Source: Acidipropionibacterium timonense
Lineage (GTDB): Bacteria; Actinomycetota; Actinomycetes; Propionibacteriales; Propionibacteriaceae
Reading direction: 5' to 3'
Length of the DNA: 64,000 bases
NCBI RefSeq assembly: GCF_900605005.1
Contig: NZ_LR027558.1
Location: 2,340,964 to 2,404,963 of the forward strand
This document shows positions 17,404 through 25,775 of the stretch, piece after piece (the first letter of the stretch is position 1; every line of letters starts with the position of its first letter). A model generated the notes under the pieces. That model worked only from the letters and a program-made list of their open reading frames with translations. It was not told the origin of the DNA and searched no databases. The translations under genes and the position numbers were made by a program.

Positions 17404-18408
17404 TCAGCGCAGGGCGGGCATGACGTCCCGGACGATGGTCCCGAGCAGGTGGAGGTTGTAGTCGACGCCGAGCTGGTTGGGCACCGTGACGAGCAGCGTG
17501 TCGGCCTCCTGGACGGCTGCGTCGCGGGAGAGCTCCTCGGCCAGGACGTCGGGCTCACCGACGTAGGTGCGCCCGAAGGTGGCCCTGATCCCCTCGAGCA
17601 GACCGACCTGGTCGTCCTCCCCCGACCCGCCGAAGTACCGGCGGTCCTCGTCCGTGGTGATGGGCAGGACGCTGCGCGAGACCGAGATGCGCGGCTCCCG
17701 GTCATGTCCGGCCTCCCGCCAGGCCTCACGGTAGGCGCGCAGCTGACGGGCCTGGAGCTCGTCGAAGGGCACCTCACCGGCCTCCGACAGGAGCGTCGAG
17801 GACATGAGGTTCATCCCCGACGACGCCGCCCACCGTGCGGTGCCGGTCGTGCCCGAACCCCACCATATGCGCTCGTGGAGGGTCGGAGACTGGGGCTGGA
17901 TGGCGAGCTTGCCACGGAAGCCCACCTGCTGGGGGTCGGCGTCGGCGACCCCACCACCCCGGATCGCGGCGAGGAAGAACTGTGTCTTCTCGCGAGCCTG
18001 GTCGGCCAGCGTCGACCCCTCGGCGGGGTGGTAGCCGAAGGCGGTGGCGCCGTCGAGGGCGAACTCGGGCGACCCCCGGCTCACCCCGAGCTGGAGTCGC
18101 TGCTGGCTGATGAGGTCGGAGGACGCCGCCTCCTCGGCCATGTACAGCGGGTTCTCGTACCTCATGTCAATGACCCCGGTGCCGATCTCGATCCTCGACG
18201 TGCGCGAGGCGATGGCCGACAGCAGCGGGAAGGGGGAGGCGAGCTGTCGGGCGAAGTGATGCACCCGGAAGAAGGCGCCGTCGACACCGATCTCCTCGGC
18301 CCCCACGGCCAGATCGATGGCCTGGAGTAGCGAGTCCTGGGCCGTGCGCGTGCGCGACCCCGACACCGGCTGCCAGTGACCGAACGAAAGGAACCCGAGC
18401 TTCTTCAT
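17404..18408 (-). CDS. LLM-class flavin-dependent oxidoreductase (luciferase-like monooxygenase)
   Basis: The protein is 334 aa. Features of the bacterial-luciferase TIM barrel are visible: AEEIGVDGAFFRVHHFA near residue 45, SRIEIGTGVIDMRYENPLYM, RLQLGVSRGSPEFA and the PTLHERIWWGSG segment. Enzymes of this class use FMN or F420 to oxidise small organic molecules. I chose the ATG at 18408 (MKKLGFLSFGH), with GGGGGCGGC just before it; the frame is open 27 nt further. It is divergent from the TetR gene, which could control it. Substrate unknown. Confidence 0.85.
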   Translation of the reverse strand: MKKLGFLSFGHWQPVSGSRTRTAQDSLLQAIDLAVGAEEIGVDGAFFRVHHFARQLASPFPLLSAIASRTSRIEIGTGVIDMRYENPLYMAEEAASSDLISQQRLQLGVSRGSPEFALDGATAFGYHPAEGSTLADQAREKTQFFLAAIRGGGVADADPQQVGFRGKLAIQPQSPTLHERIWWGSGTTGTARWAASSGMNLMSSTLLSEAGEVPFDELQARQLRAYREAWREAGHDREPRISVSRSVLPITTDEDRRYFGGSGEDDQVGLLEGIRATFGRTYVGEPDVLAEELSRDAAVQEADTLLVTVPNQLGVDYNLHLLGTIVRDVMPALR

Positions 18409-18502
18409 GCCGCCCCCTGGTGATTGATGCGTCAACTACCCTAGCAACGTCGGCCGCTCCGATAGTGTTCCCGCCATGACGAGGTCGTCAGGAGGGCCCG
18501 TG

Positions 18503-19180
18503 ATGCAGACCGATCCGTCCACGCCCGACACGACGTCGACCCCCTCGCCACGGCGACGAGGGCGGCGCCCCGGCTCCCCCGACACCCGCGCCCAGATCGT
18601 CGACGCCGCCAAGGAACTCTTCGCCGACCGGGGCTTCAGGGCCGTGTCCTTGCGCGCCATCGCCCGCCGGGCCGAGGTCGACCCAGCCCTCGTCCACCAC
18701 TACTTCGGCTCGAAGACCGAACTCTTCCTCGTCGCCCTCATCGATGTCCGGGCCGATCCGGCCGTGGTCCTCGAGGCCCTCACCGAGGTGCCCTCGGGGG
18801 TGCGGGGACGTGCGCTCGTCCTGGCCTTCACCAACCTGTGGGAGTCGACGGATCTCGCCGGACGGTTCCAGGAGGTCGTCCTGGGCCAACTCGCCGACTC
18901 AGGTGGCACGAGCAACGCCGCCGAATTCATCACAGACATCATCATCGACCGGCTGACCGCCCTCTGCGCCCCGGACCAGCGCGACCTGCGCGCCGACCTG
19001 GTCGCCAGCCAGATCATGGGCATGGGTCTGGCCCGTTACGTCATTCACGTGGAGCCGCTGGCGTCGATGGATCGCTGGGAGGTGGCCGCGACGGTCGGCC
19101 CCACGATCCAGCACTACCTCACCGGCACCGTCGATCCGAATTCATCACCAGGGCCCACTCCCCGTGCCCGACACGCCTGA
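18503..19180 (+). CDS. TetR-family transcriptional regulator
   Basis: The protein is 225 aa. The N-terminal basic, Pro/Ser-rich stretch precedes a standard TetR DNA-binding domain: TRAQIVDAAKELFADRGFRA, then RAIARRAEVDPALVHHYFGS and K-TELF. The C-terminal domain resembles the TetR_C_17/18 type of actinobacteria (VASQIMGMGLARYVIHVEPL). The ATG at 18503 has AGGAGG 7 nt upstream and is preferred over 18476. An ABC exporter gene pair follows after 18 bp, the arrangement of a regulator with its drug-efflux target. Confidence 0.88.
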   Translation: MQTDPSTPDTTSTPSPRRRGRRPGSPDTRAQIVDAAKELFADRGFRAVSLRAIARRAEVDPALVHHYFGSKTELFLVALIDVRADPAVVLEALTEVPSGVRGRALVLAFTNLWESTDLAGRFQEVVLGQLADSGGTSNAAEFITDIIIDRLTALCAPDQRDLRADLVASQIMGMGLARYVIHVEPLASMDRWEVAATVGPTIQHYLTGTVDPNSSPGPTPRARHA

Positions 19181-19198
19181 CTCCCTAGCATTCTCGTC

Positions 19199-20008
19199 AT
19201 GACGAACTCAGCGGTGCAGGTGCGCGGCCTGCAGGTCCGGCGAGGGGGCCGAACGGTCCTCGACGGGCTCGACCTCGACATCCCCTCAGGTCTGGTGACC
19301 GGCCTGCTCGGACCGTCCGGGGCCGGCAAGTCGACCCTCATGCGGGCCATCGTCGGCGTCCAGAAGGTGGCTGGAGGGACGGTGACCGTCCTGGGCAAAC
19401 CGGCCGGGAGCGCCTCCCTGCGCCGCAAGGTGGGCTACGTCACCCAGGCACCGAGCATCTACGACGACCTGACGATCATCGACAACCTCCGCTACTTCGG
19501 CTCCCTCCAAGGGGCCCCGAGGACGCGCGCCGACGAGGTGCTCGACCAGGTCGACCTCGTCGACCACCGCAACCAGCTCGCCGGGCGACTGTCGGGAGGG
19601 CAACGGTCGCGGGTCTCGCTGGCCTGCGCCCTCGTCGGATCACCCGACCTCCTCGTCCTCGACGAGCCGACGGTCGGTCTCGACCCGGTGCTCCGTGTCT
19701 CCCTGTGGGACCTCTTCAACCGGCTCGCCGACGACGGCACGACCCTCCTGGTGAGTTCGCACGTCATGGACGAGGCCTCCCGGTGCGACCAGCTCGTCCT
19801 CATCAGGCAGGGCGAGGTGCTGGCCCAGGAGAGCCTGCCGGATCTCCTCGAGCGCACCGGCGCTGCCGACGCCGAGGGCGCCTTCCTCGCCCTCATCGGT
19901 GACGCCGATCCCGATGCGCCGGCTCGTCGTGCCGGTGCCACCGATTCCACCGCGACGACGAGCGCACCTCGCCACGCCGCCCCACGCACCGAGGAGGCCG
20001 ACCGATGA
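19199..20008 (+). CDS. ABC exporter ATP-binding protein
   Basis: The protein is 269 aa. Walker A is GPSGAGKST (~residue 39), the Q-loop is YVTQAPSIYDDLTI, the signature is LSGGQRSRV and Walker B is LLVLDEPTVGLDP, followed by the H-loop SSHVMDE. This is the drug/lipid exporter (ABC-2) type, energising the membrane subunit encoded immediately downstream (4-bp overlap). The last ~35 residues are Ala/Thr/Arg-rich and look unstructured. It is likely in one transcription unit with the upstream TetR gene. Confidence 0.93.
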   Translation: MTNSAVQVRGLQVRRGGRTVLDGLDLDIPSGLVTGLLGPSGAGKSTLMRAIVGVQKVAGGTVTVLGKPAGSASLRRKVGYVTQAPSIYDDLTIIDNLRYFGSLQGAPRTRADEVLDQVDLVDHRNQLAGRLSGGQRSRVSLACALVGSPDLLVLDEPTVGLDPVLRVSLWDLFNRLADDGTTLLVSSHVMDEASRCDQLVLIRQGEVLAQESLPDLLERTGAADAEGAFLALIGDADPDAPARRAGATDSTATTSAPRHAAPRTEEADR

Positions 20009-20739
20009 CCGGAACCCTGCTCACCTCACGACGGGTCCTCACCCAGATCCGCCACGACCCACGCACCATCGCCCTCGTCCTCGTCGTCCCGTGCCTGCTC
20101 ATCGGGCTGCTCGCGTGGATCTACCACGCCCATCAGCAGGCGGTCTTCGACCGGGTCGGGCCAGCCCTGCTCGGCGTCTTCCCCCTCGTCGTCATGTTCG
20201 TCATCACGAGCGTGTCGACCCTGCGTGAGCGTCGCTCGGGCACCCTCGAGAGACTGTGGACGACGCCCGTGACGAAGGCCGGCTTCGTCGCCGGCTACGC
20301 CCTGGCCTTCGGTCTGCTCTCGACCCTCCAGGCCCTCGTCGCAACGGGATTCGCGGTATGGGTGTGCGGGCTCGACCTCGTCGGGCCGGCCTGGCAGCTC
20401 GTCGTCGTCGCCATCCTCGACGCCCTCCTGGGCACCTGCCTGGGACTGTTGGCCTCCGGGTTCGCGCGCACCGAGTTCCAGGCCGTGCAGTTCATGCCCG
20501 CGTTCATCCTGCCGCAGTTCCTCCTGTGCGGGCTGCTCGTGCCTCGCGACCAGCTCACCGACGTCCTGCGGTGGATCTCCGACGTCCTGCCGCTGTCGTA
20601 CGCGGTCGACGCCATGAACACCCTGGCGACGCGCACCGACTCGGGCCACGACGTCGCCCGGGACTGCGTGATCCTCGCCGGGTTCATCGTCCTGGCGGTC
20701 ATCGGCGGGACTGCGACCTTGCACCGACGGACGGACTGA
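20005..20739 (+). CDS. ABC-2 type exporter permease
   Basis: The protein is 244 aa with six predicted membrane segments, e.g. IALVLVVPCLLIGLLAWIYH and GPALLGVFPLVVMFVITSVS. The motif LRERRSGTLERLWTTPVTKA is the conserved cytosolic loop of ABC-2 permeases that contacts the ATPase, and FMPAFILPQFLLCGLLVPRD is the typical late segment. It forms an exporter with the preceding ATPase. The stop codon sits in the loop of a hairpin (20728-20748). Confidence 0.92.
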   Translation: MTGTLLTSRRVLTQIRHDPRTIALVLVVPCLLIGLLAWIYHAHQQAVFDRVGPALLGVFPLVVMFVITSVSTLRERRSGTLERLWTTPVTKAGFVAGYALAFGLLSTLQALVATGFAVWVCGLDLVGPAWQLVVVAILDALLGTCLGLLASGFARTEFQAVQFMPAFILPQFLLCGLLVPRDQLTDVLRWISDVLPLSYAVDAMNTLATRTDSGHDVARDCVILAGFIVLAVIGGTATLHRRTD

Positions 20740-20748
20740 GTCCGTCCG
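20728..20748 (+). terminator. Hairpin at the end of the ABC exporter operon
   Basis: CGGACGGAC (20728-20736) and GTCCGTCCG (20740-20748) form a perfect 9-bp stem. The three-base loop is the TGA stop codon of the permease gene. There is no T-run. It is either an intrinsic-like terminator or an mRNA-stabilising hairpin; the stop codon in the loop is unusual. Confidence 0.6.
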
Positions 20749-20859
20749 GGACGGCTCGATCGGTGAGGCGCACCCCCGCGTGTGGAGCACCCGCGTGAGC
20801 TCCCCCACGTCAACGGTGCAGCACCGTAAGCTGGAGGGCGGCGGCACCCCGTCCCGCCG

Positions 20860-20923
20860 ACCACGAGTCCAGCAGCCCACGAGTCCAACAGCCCACGAGT
20901 CCAGCAGCCCACGAAGCCAGGAG
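20860..20923 (+). repeat. Four 16-bp tandem repeats upstream of a membrane protein gene
   Basis: Units of CCCACGAGTCCAGCAG at 20860-20875, 20876-20891, 20892-20907 and 20908-20923. The first three differ by one or two bases and the fourth by three. The last copy supplies the AGGAG ribosome-binding site of the next gene (GTG at 20928). Slippage here would change the leader length of that gene. Confidence 0.9.
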
Positions 20924-20927
20924 CACG

Positions 20928-21560
20928 GTGTCCCAGAGTTACCCGACCCAGAGCCAGCCATGGTCGGCGTTCCCGGAACCCACCGGGGCGCCACTCATCG
21001 CCGACGATCCCTCGGGCATCCTCACCCTTCCCCCGCTGGAGCCCACTGCGGGATTCGACCCCGAGGGCATCCCGCGTCGACCAGGGACGGCGGTCGCCGC
21101 GACCGCCTGTTTCGCGGCGGCGTCGGTGGCCTCGGCGGTCGGGCTGGCGCTGGCCTGGTGGGGGTCGATCCACATGAGGACGTTCTCCAGCGCGACGCAT
21201 CTCATGACCTGGACCCATCCCCGTCCCGGCTCACTGGCCTCGGTGCTGCTCGTCACGCTCATGACCGCGATCGGCATGGCGATGACCGCCATGCCCGGCA
21301 TCCTCGCGGTGAACACGTGGTTCGCCCGACGCTGGGTGCGCTGGGGGGCGATCGGTGGGATCGGCACGGCAGCCCTGGCGGTGACCCTGGGCTGGTCGGC
21401 ATGGATCGGGGCCCCGTTCGCCGTCGCCGGACTCGTGCTCGTGTGGTTGCCGACGAGCCGGCGGTGGTTCGAACGGTGGGTCGGGATCCGCGTGGCGCGC
21501 GGCCCGGTGCCGTACCAGCCCAGGCCCGTGCGGTACGGGCCCGTGCGCCAGCACCTCTGA
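20928..21560 (+). CDS. Hypothetical membrane protein, four predicted helices
   Basis: The protein is 210 aa and not recognised. It has a Pro/Gln/Ser-rich cytoplasmic N-terminus of ~55 residues, then hydrophobic segments around AVAATACFAAASVASAVGLA, LASVLLVTLMTAIGMAMTAM, WGAIGGIGTAALAVTLGWSA and FAVAGLVLVWLP, and a basic C-terminus rich in RPVRYGPVR-type repeats. It starts at GTG 20928, with AGGAG from the upstream tandem repeat. It stands alone between the exporter operon and the convergent amidase gene. Confidence 0.65.
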   Translation: MSQSYPTQSQPWSAFPEPTGAPLIADDPSGILTLPPLEPTAGFDPEGIPRRPGTAVAATACFAAASVASAVGLALAWWGSIHMRTFSSATHLMTWTHPRPGSLASVLLVTLMTAIGMAMTAMPGILAVNTWFARRWVRWGAIGGIGTAALAVTLGWSAWIGAPFAVAGLVLVWLPTSRRWFERWVGIRVARGPVPYQPRPVRYGPVRQHL

Positions 21561-21610
21561 GCCCCGCGCCAACACCTCCGAGCCCCGCGTCAGCACCGGA
21601 GGGGACCGCG

Positions 21611-23008
21611 TCAGCGGCTGGTCCGCCCCGCCTCCTCCAGGACACACCCGAGGGCCAGCAGACGCGCCTCGTCGTACATCCGCCCGCCGATCATCATTCC
21701 GATCGGCAGCTCGACGCCGTCGATGACCGCCGTGTGGAGGGGCAGGCTCATCGCCGGACGCCCGGTGATGTTCCACAGGCTCGTCCATGGCGTGAACCGA
21801 CACTGGGCCTCGAAGTCAGCCGCCGGGTCGGCGTCGTCCCGCAGCGCCCCGACCGGCAGCGGAGGTTGGGCCAGGGTGGGGCTGAGGACGACGTCGAATC
21901 GCTGCCAGTCCTCCCCCACCCGACGGGCCACCAGCTGGATGCCGGCCAGGGCCTCGGCCAGGTCGACGCCGGTCCGACGTCGACCCTCCGCCCGTAGCCA
22001 GCGCGACATCGGCGTCATGAACTCCTCACGCCCGGGAGAGACCGGGATCGAAGCGGCCCCGACCTCCCAGACGCAACGGAAGGAGTCCCACTCGCGCGGG
22101 CCGAACGGGGCGCTCGTCTCCTCGAGTTCGTGGCCCATGGACGCCAGGAGGGACGCCGTCCCGTCGAGGGCGGCCAGGACCGCCGGATGGACGTCCGTCT
22201 CGGCGATGACCGGCTCGCGCAGCACTCCGATGCGTAGTCGCGCCGGGGTTCGCTCGCAGGCGGCGAGGAAGGATCCGGTGGGCGCCGGGGCGCTGAACGG
22301 GTCGCCGGGCCATGGCTCGGACAGGACATCGAGGGCGGCGGCGGTGTCGCGCACGGTGCGGGTGAGGACGCCGCCGGAGACGAGGCCGGGCCCGTCGACG
22401 CCGTACGGGCCGGCGGAGACGCGGCCGCGGCTCGGCTTGAGGCCGACGACCCCGCAGCACGAGGCCGGGATGCGGATCGACCCGCCGCCGTCGGAGCCCT
22501 GGGCGATGGGCACCTGGCCGGCGCCGACGACGGCCGCCGCGCCACCCGAGGAGCCGCCGGCCATCCGGCCGTGGCCCCAGGGGGTGACGGTGGCCGGACG
22601 CCCGTCGGGTTCGGTGTAGCAGGGCAGTCCGAACTCGGGGGCGGTGGTCGTCCCGAGGGGAATGGCCCCGGCGTCCTTGAGACGGGTGACGATGCCGTCG
22701 TCGTGGTCGGACGGGACGCCTCCGACGGCCAGGCTGCCGACCGCCCGCGGGGCGCCGGCCAGTGCATTGAGGTCCTTGACGGGGCAGGGGACGCCGAGGA
22801 GCGGTCCCGGATGGATCTGGCCGGAGTCGAGCTGACGTTGGAGTTCGACGGCGGTGCGACGAGCGCCGTCGTCGTCGATCCAGGTCCAGGCGTGGCACTC
22901 GTCGGCGTGGGCGGCGGCCAGGGCGGCGTCAACCACCTCGAGGACGCCGACCTCACCGGCAGCGATCCGGGCGGAGGTCTCCAGGGCGGTCATGGGTTCC
23001 ATGATCAT
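21611..23008 (-). CDS. Amidase (amidase signature family)
   Basis: The protein is 465 aa. The amidase-signature Ser-cisSer-Lys triad is visible: Lys in GVPCPVKDLNA, the cis-Ser region GGSSGGAAAVVGAG, and the nucleophile in GSDGGGSIRIPASCCGVVGL. Family enzymes hydrolyse amides, from 6-aminohexanoate oligomers to aryl amides; the AALE-type N-terminus is like aminohexanoate-cyclic-dimer hydrolases. Three ATGs are close together (23008, 23002, 22993); 23008 best follows GGTAGGACC. It ends next to the LacI gene in tandem orientation with only 23 bp between them, so co-transcription is likely. Confidence 0.85.
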   Translation of the reverse strand: MIMEPMTALETSARIAAGEVGVLEVVDAALAAAHADECHAWTWIDDDGARRTAVELQRQLDSGQIHPGPLLGVPCPVKDLNALAGAPRAVGSLAVGGVPSDHDDGIVTRLKDAGAIPLGTTTAPEFGLPCYTEPDGRPATVTPWGHGRMAGGSSGGAAAVVGAGQVPIAQGSDGGGSIRIPASCCGVVGLKPSRGRVSAGPYGVDGPGLVSGGVLTRTVRDTAAALDVLSEPWPGDPFSAPAPTGSFLAACERTPARLRIGVLREPVIAETDVHPAVLAALDGTASLLASMGHELEETSAPFGPREWDSFRCVWEVGAASIPVSPGREEFMTPMSRWLRAEGRRRTGVDLAEALAGIQLVARRVGEDWQRFDVVLSPTLAQPPLPVGALRDDADPAADFEAQCRFTPWTSLWNITGRPAMSLPLHTAVIDGVELPIGMMIGGRMYDEARLLALGCVLEEAGRTSR

Positions 23009-23031
23009 GGTCCTACCACGACAGGGGGCGG

Positions 23032-24186
23032 TCAGCAGATCGGTGCGGCTGCCGATCCACGGATGACGAGGGAGGTCGGTATCTCGACGATCCCGGCCGC
23101 GCCGCACTCGTCGGCGACGTCACCCTCGCGGGGGACCCGACCGGCGGCATCCCCGCCGAGCACCCCATTGGCGGCATCCCCGCCGAGCACCCCATTGGCG
23201 GCATCCCCGCCGAGCACCCCATTGGCGGCATCCCCGCCGAGGGCCAGCCGCGCGGCGGCCTCGCCGACGGCCGCGAAGTCGAGTCGCACCGTCGTGAGGG
23301 CCGGGCGGGTGGCCGCGGCGTGAGGATGGTCGTCCATGCCGACGACCGACACGTCCTCGGGGACCCGCAGGCCCAGGCGATCGAGGCCGGCGATGAGCCC
23401 GATGGCCAGGTCGTCGTTGCCGCACAGCACGGCGGTCGCGCGGGCCGCCCTCACCGCTCGCGCCGCCCTCATGCCGGTCTCCACCGACCACCCGGTGGCC
23501 AAGGGATCGAGCATCGTCATGCCCCGGGCCTCCAACACCTGACGCCATCCCTCGCGTCGCGGGTCGGGGTGGCCGGCGGCCGGCACACCGACGTAGGCGA
23601 TGCGCCGGTGACCGAGGTCGGCCAGATACTCGGTCGCGGTGACGGCGCCGGCACGGTCATCGGTCCACGCCCTGCGCCAAGGGTCCACGCCGAGCACCTG
23701 ACCCGGTCCGTCCTCGGGCCGACCACCGGCGATGGCCACCGGCAGGTCGACCGGCAGTTCCGGCAGGACGGCGACGCTCGGCGAGTCGAACTCGAGGACG
23801 ACGACCCCGTCCACCCGGGTGTCGAGGGCGCACTGCAGGGTCTCCCGGCGTCTGGCCGGGGACCCGGCCAGCACGTGCAGGGAGGTCTCGACGCCGAGGT
23901 CGAGGGCCGCGCTGAGAACCCCCGAGAGAGTCGCCCAGTAGCCGGTTCGGCCGATGTCGGAGACGAGCACGTGCAGCCGGGCGACGTCGGGGGCGGTCCG
24001 CCGGTAGCCCAGCTGGGTGGCCACCTCGAGGATCTGCGCGGTCGCGTGCGGGAGGGGCGCCTCGCCGTCACCCTGTCGTGCCAGGGCGCGCGACGCCGTC
24101 GCCAAGGAGACGCCCGAGCGCTCGGCGACGTCGGCCATCCGCGGCGGCCACCACGGGCGCCTCACCATGGCCGGGTCACGCTCCAT
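23032..24186 (-). CDS. LacI-family transcriptional regulator with repeat-expanded C-terminus
   Basis: The protein is 384 aa, longer than the usual ~340. The N-terminal helix-turn-helix reads MADVAERSGVSLATASRALA, followed by a periplasmic-binding-like effector domain (HVLVSDIGRTGYWATLSGVL, VDGVVVLEFDSP, HRRIAYVGVPAAGH, VSVVGMDDHPHAAATRPALT). Near the C-terminus the nonapeptide NGVLGGDAA is repeated three times plus part of a fourth, before the final strand EIPTSLVIRGS. The insert lies in a surface loop and accounts for most of the extra length. It sits between the amidase and GH16 genes and probably controls carbohydrate genes nearby. Confidence 0.88.
   Translation of the reverse strand: MERDPAMVRRPWWPPRMADVAERSGVSLATASRALARQGDGEAPLPHATAQILEVATQLGYRRTAPDVARLHVLVSDIGRTGYWATLSGVLSAALDLGVETSLHVLAGSPARRRETLQCALDTRVDGVVVLEFDSPSVAVLPELPVDLPVAIAGGRPEDGPGQVLGVDPWRRAWTDDRAGAVTATEYLADLGHRRIAYVGVPAAGHPDPRREGWRQVLEARGMTMLDPLATGWSVETGMRAARAVRAARATAVLCGNDDLAIGLIAGLDRLGLRVPEDVSVVGMDDHPHAAATRPALTTVRLDFAAVGEAAARLALGGDAANGVLGGDAANGVLGGDAANGVLGGDAAGRVPREGDVADECGAAGIVEIPTSLVIRGSAAAPIC
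23143..23241 (-). repeat. 27-bp tandem repeat inside the LacI-family gene
   Basis: Three identical 27-bp units (23143-23169, 23170-23196, 23197-23223) and an 18-bp partial fourth. The plus-strand unit starts GGCGGCATCCCCGCCGAG and ends CACCCCATT. The unit is a multiple of three, so copy-number change alters the protein by nine residues without a frameshift. Perfect identity between copies means recent expansion. Confidence 0.95.
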
Positions 24187-24205
24187 GCACCGGACGATAT
24201 CGGGT

Positions 24206-25590
24206 TCACTCCCCCGTCCTCGGCAGGGGGTTGCGCGGCATGTCCGGCCTGGACGGGGCGGTGCCGGAGGCGGCCGGAGTGGACGGGGCCGGCGTCGAGA
24301 CGCCCGGAGAGGAGGGCGTCGGGGACGACTGTCCGGGACCGGCGGGCGTCGAGGACGACGGGCTCTCGGGCGTCGGGGTCTGCGACGGGCTCGGCGTCGG
24401 CGACGGGGTCACCGCCGCGATCGTCCACACCGCGGCCGTGGCGGAGTCCGGCCCCTCGACCACCCGACCGTCGGCCAGGACCACCGGCAGACCGGTGAAC
24501 TTCGAGTGCAGCGTCCGACCGGAACCCTCGACCAGCAGGTGCCAGCGGTTGAGGCTGCCCGCGGCGTCGGAGGTCGTCACTCGCCCGGCGCCGACGACGA
24601 CCTCGTGCCTGCCGGCCTTGCTGTCGATGCCCAGAACGGCCCCCTCAGTGGTCGAGAGGCTGTAGGTGCAGTCGTCGTGCCGCTCCACGTGCCAGGTCTG
24701 GGGCTGGCTCTGCACGGTCGGGACGCCGTCACGGACCGCCAGGTACCGTCCGTCAGCACTGGCCAACCGGTAGTCGCCGGGCTCGAGTGCCGGGTTGGGG
24801 GCGTACCAGGCACGCACATGGTCGACGTCGAAACTGGCCGGGAGCTGGCTGTCGATCGGGGTTCCCAGGTGGCCTTCCAGACTGAGGACCATGTGCCGGG
24901 ACATCCGCCACAGCGAGGGGTCGCCGGGCTTCGTCTCCCATGCCAGGTGACGGTCGAAGTAGAACCGGAGCAGACCGTCGCGACGCTCGACGCCGTAGGT
25001 GTGGTGGTCTCGCGAGATGTCGACACCGGTCGGGAAGGCATGCCCGCCGAACCCTCGATGGGTGGCCTCCGTGTTGTCGGGCCAGACATGGGTCGCGATG
25101 TTCATCTTCGTGTGGTCGAAGGTCTCCTCGACGTCGAGTTCCGGGTTCGGCTCGGCCCCGGTGAGCAGGGACGGACCGCCGTCGAGGTTGGACGACTGCA
25201 TCCAGGTGGCCGACAGCACCCGGGCGGCGGAGGGCAGGGCCCTGGCACGCACCTCGACGTAGGTGCACAGGCCCGGCAGGTCGAAGACCGACTCGACGGC
25301 ACCGAAGGTGTACGAGTACCCGTCGACCTTCTCGGCTCGGGCCGCGAGATGGAGCTCTCCACCGGAGAAGGACACGTTGGCGTCCCGGAACACGCCGACC
25401 CCCGAGTGCGGGTACCACAGCCCGAGCTGCGGTCCGGATCGGTGAACTCGTCGCCGATGCCCAGACGGGTCCAGCCGGTGAGGTCGATGTCGGCGTCGGC
25501 CGCCACGGCCCGACCCGTGCCGGCCACGACGGGAACGACGGCCGCGAGGACGGCGGCGCCGAGGACTGATCTACGCGTGATCGCTGTCAT
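24206..25590 (-). pseudogene. Secreted glycoside hydrolase family 16-like protein, one frameshift
   Basis: The start is at 25590 with a Tat-type signal (TRRSVLGAAVLAAVVPVVAG). The GH16 domain spans both frames: LTGWTRLGIGDEFTD in the first, then LGLWYPHSGVGVFRDANVSF in the second. NPELDVEETF holds the catalytic E-x-D-x-x-E pattern. A beta-trefoil-like region and a long Pro/Ser/Thr-rich stretch follow, and the protein ends in LPRTGE-stop, a sortase motif with no membrane anchor after it. The frames join if one C is restored in GACCGC near 25437, and the total then divides by three (462 codons). Function would be beta-glucan or galactan cleavage. Either a fresh pseudogene or a sequencing error. 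Confidence 0.75.
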
Positions 25591-25674
25591 GTGTTGCTCC
25601 CTTGCAATGACGTCATCCCCTGACTGGGGGTTTCCCGCAGCCTACGACGAATGGTCGGCGCCGCCACCACTGCA

Positions 25675-25690
25675 TGAAAGTGGACTTTCA
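25675..25690. promoter_or_regulatory. Inverted repeat, probable operator of the alpha-galactosidase operon
   Basis: TGAAAGT-GG-ACTTTCA is a perfect 7-bp inverted repeat in the divergent region between the GH16 gene and the alpha-galactosidase gene. Its place ~85-100 bp before the latter's start suits an operator. The binding protein is not known; the nearby LacI regulator is one candidate, although LacI sites usually have a CG centre. Confidence 0.5.
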
Positions 25691-25775
25691 CACCCTGTGG
25701 ACTGCCCCGGCCCGGCTCCTAGGGTGAACCGCAAGTGAACGACGGCCAATGCCGGCCACCCAGGAGTCCCACACC

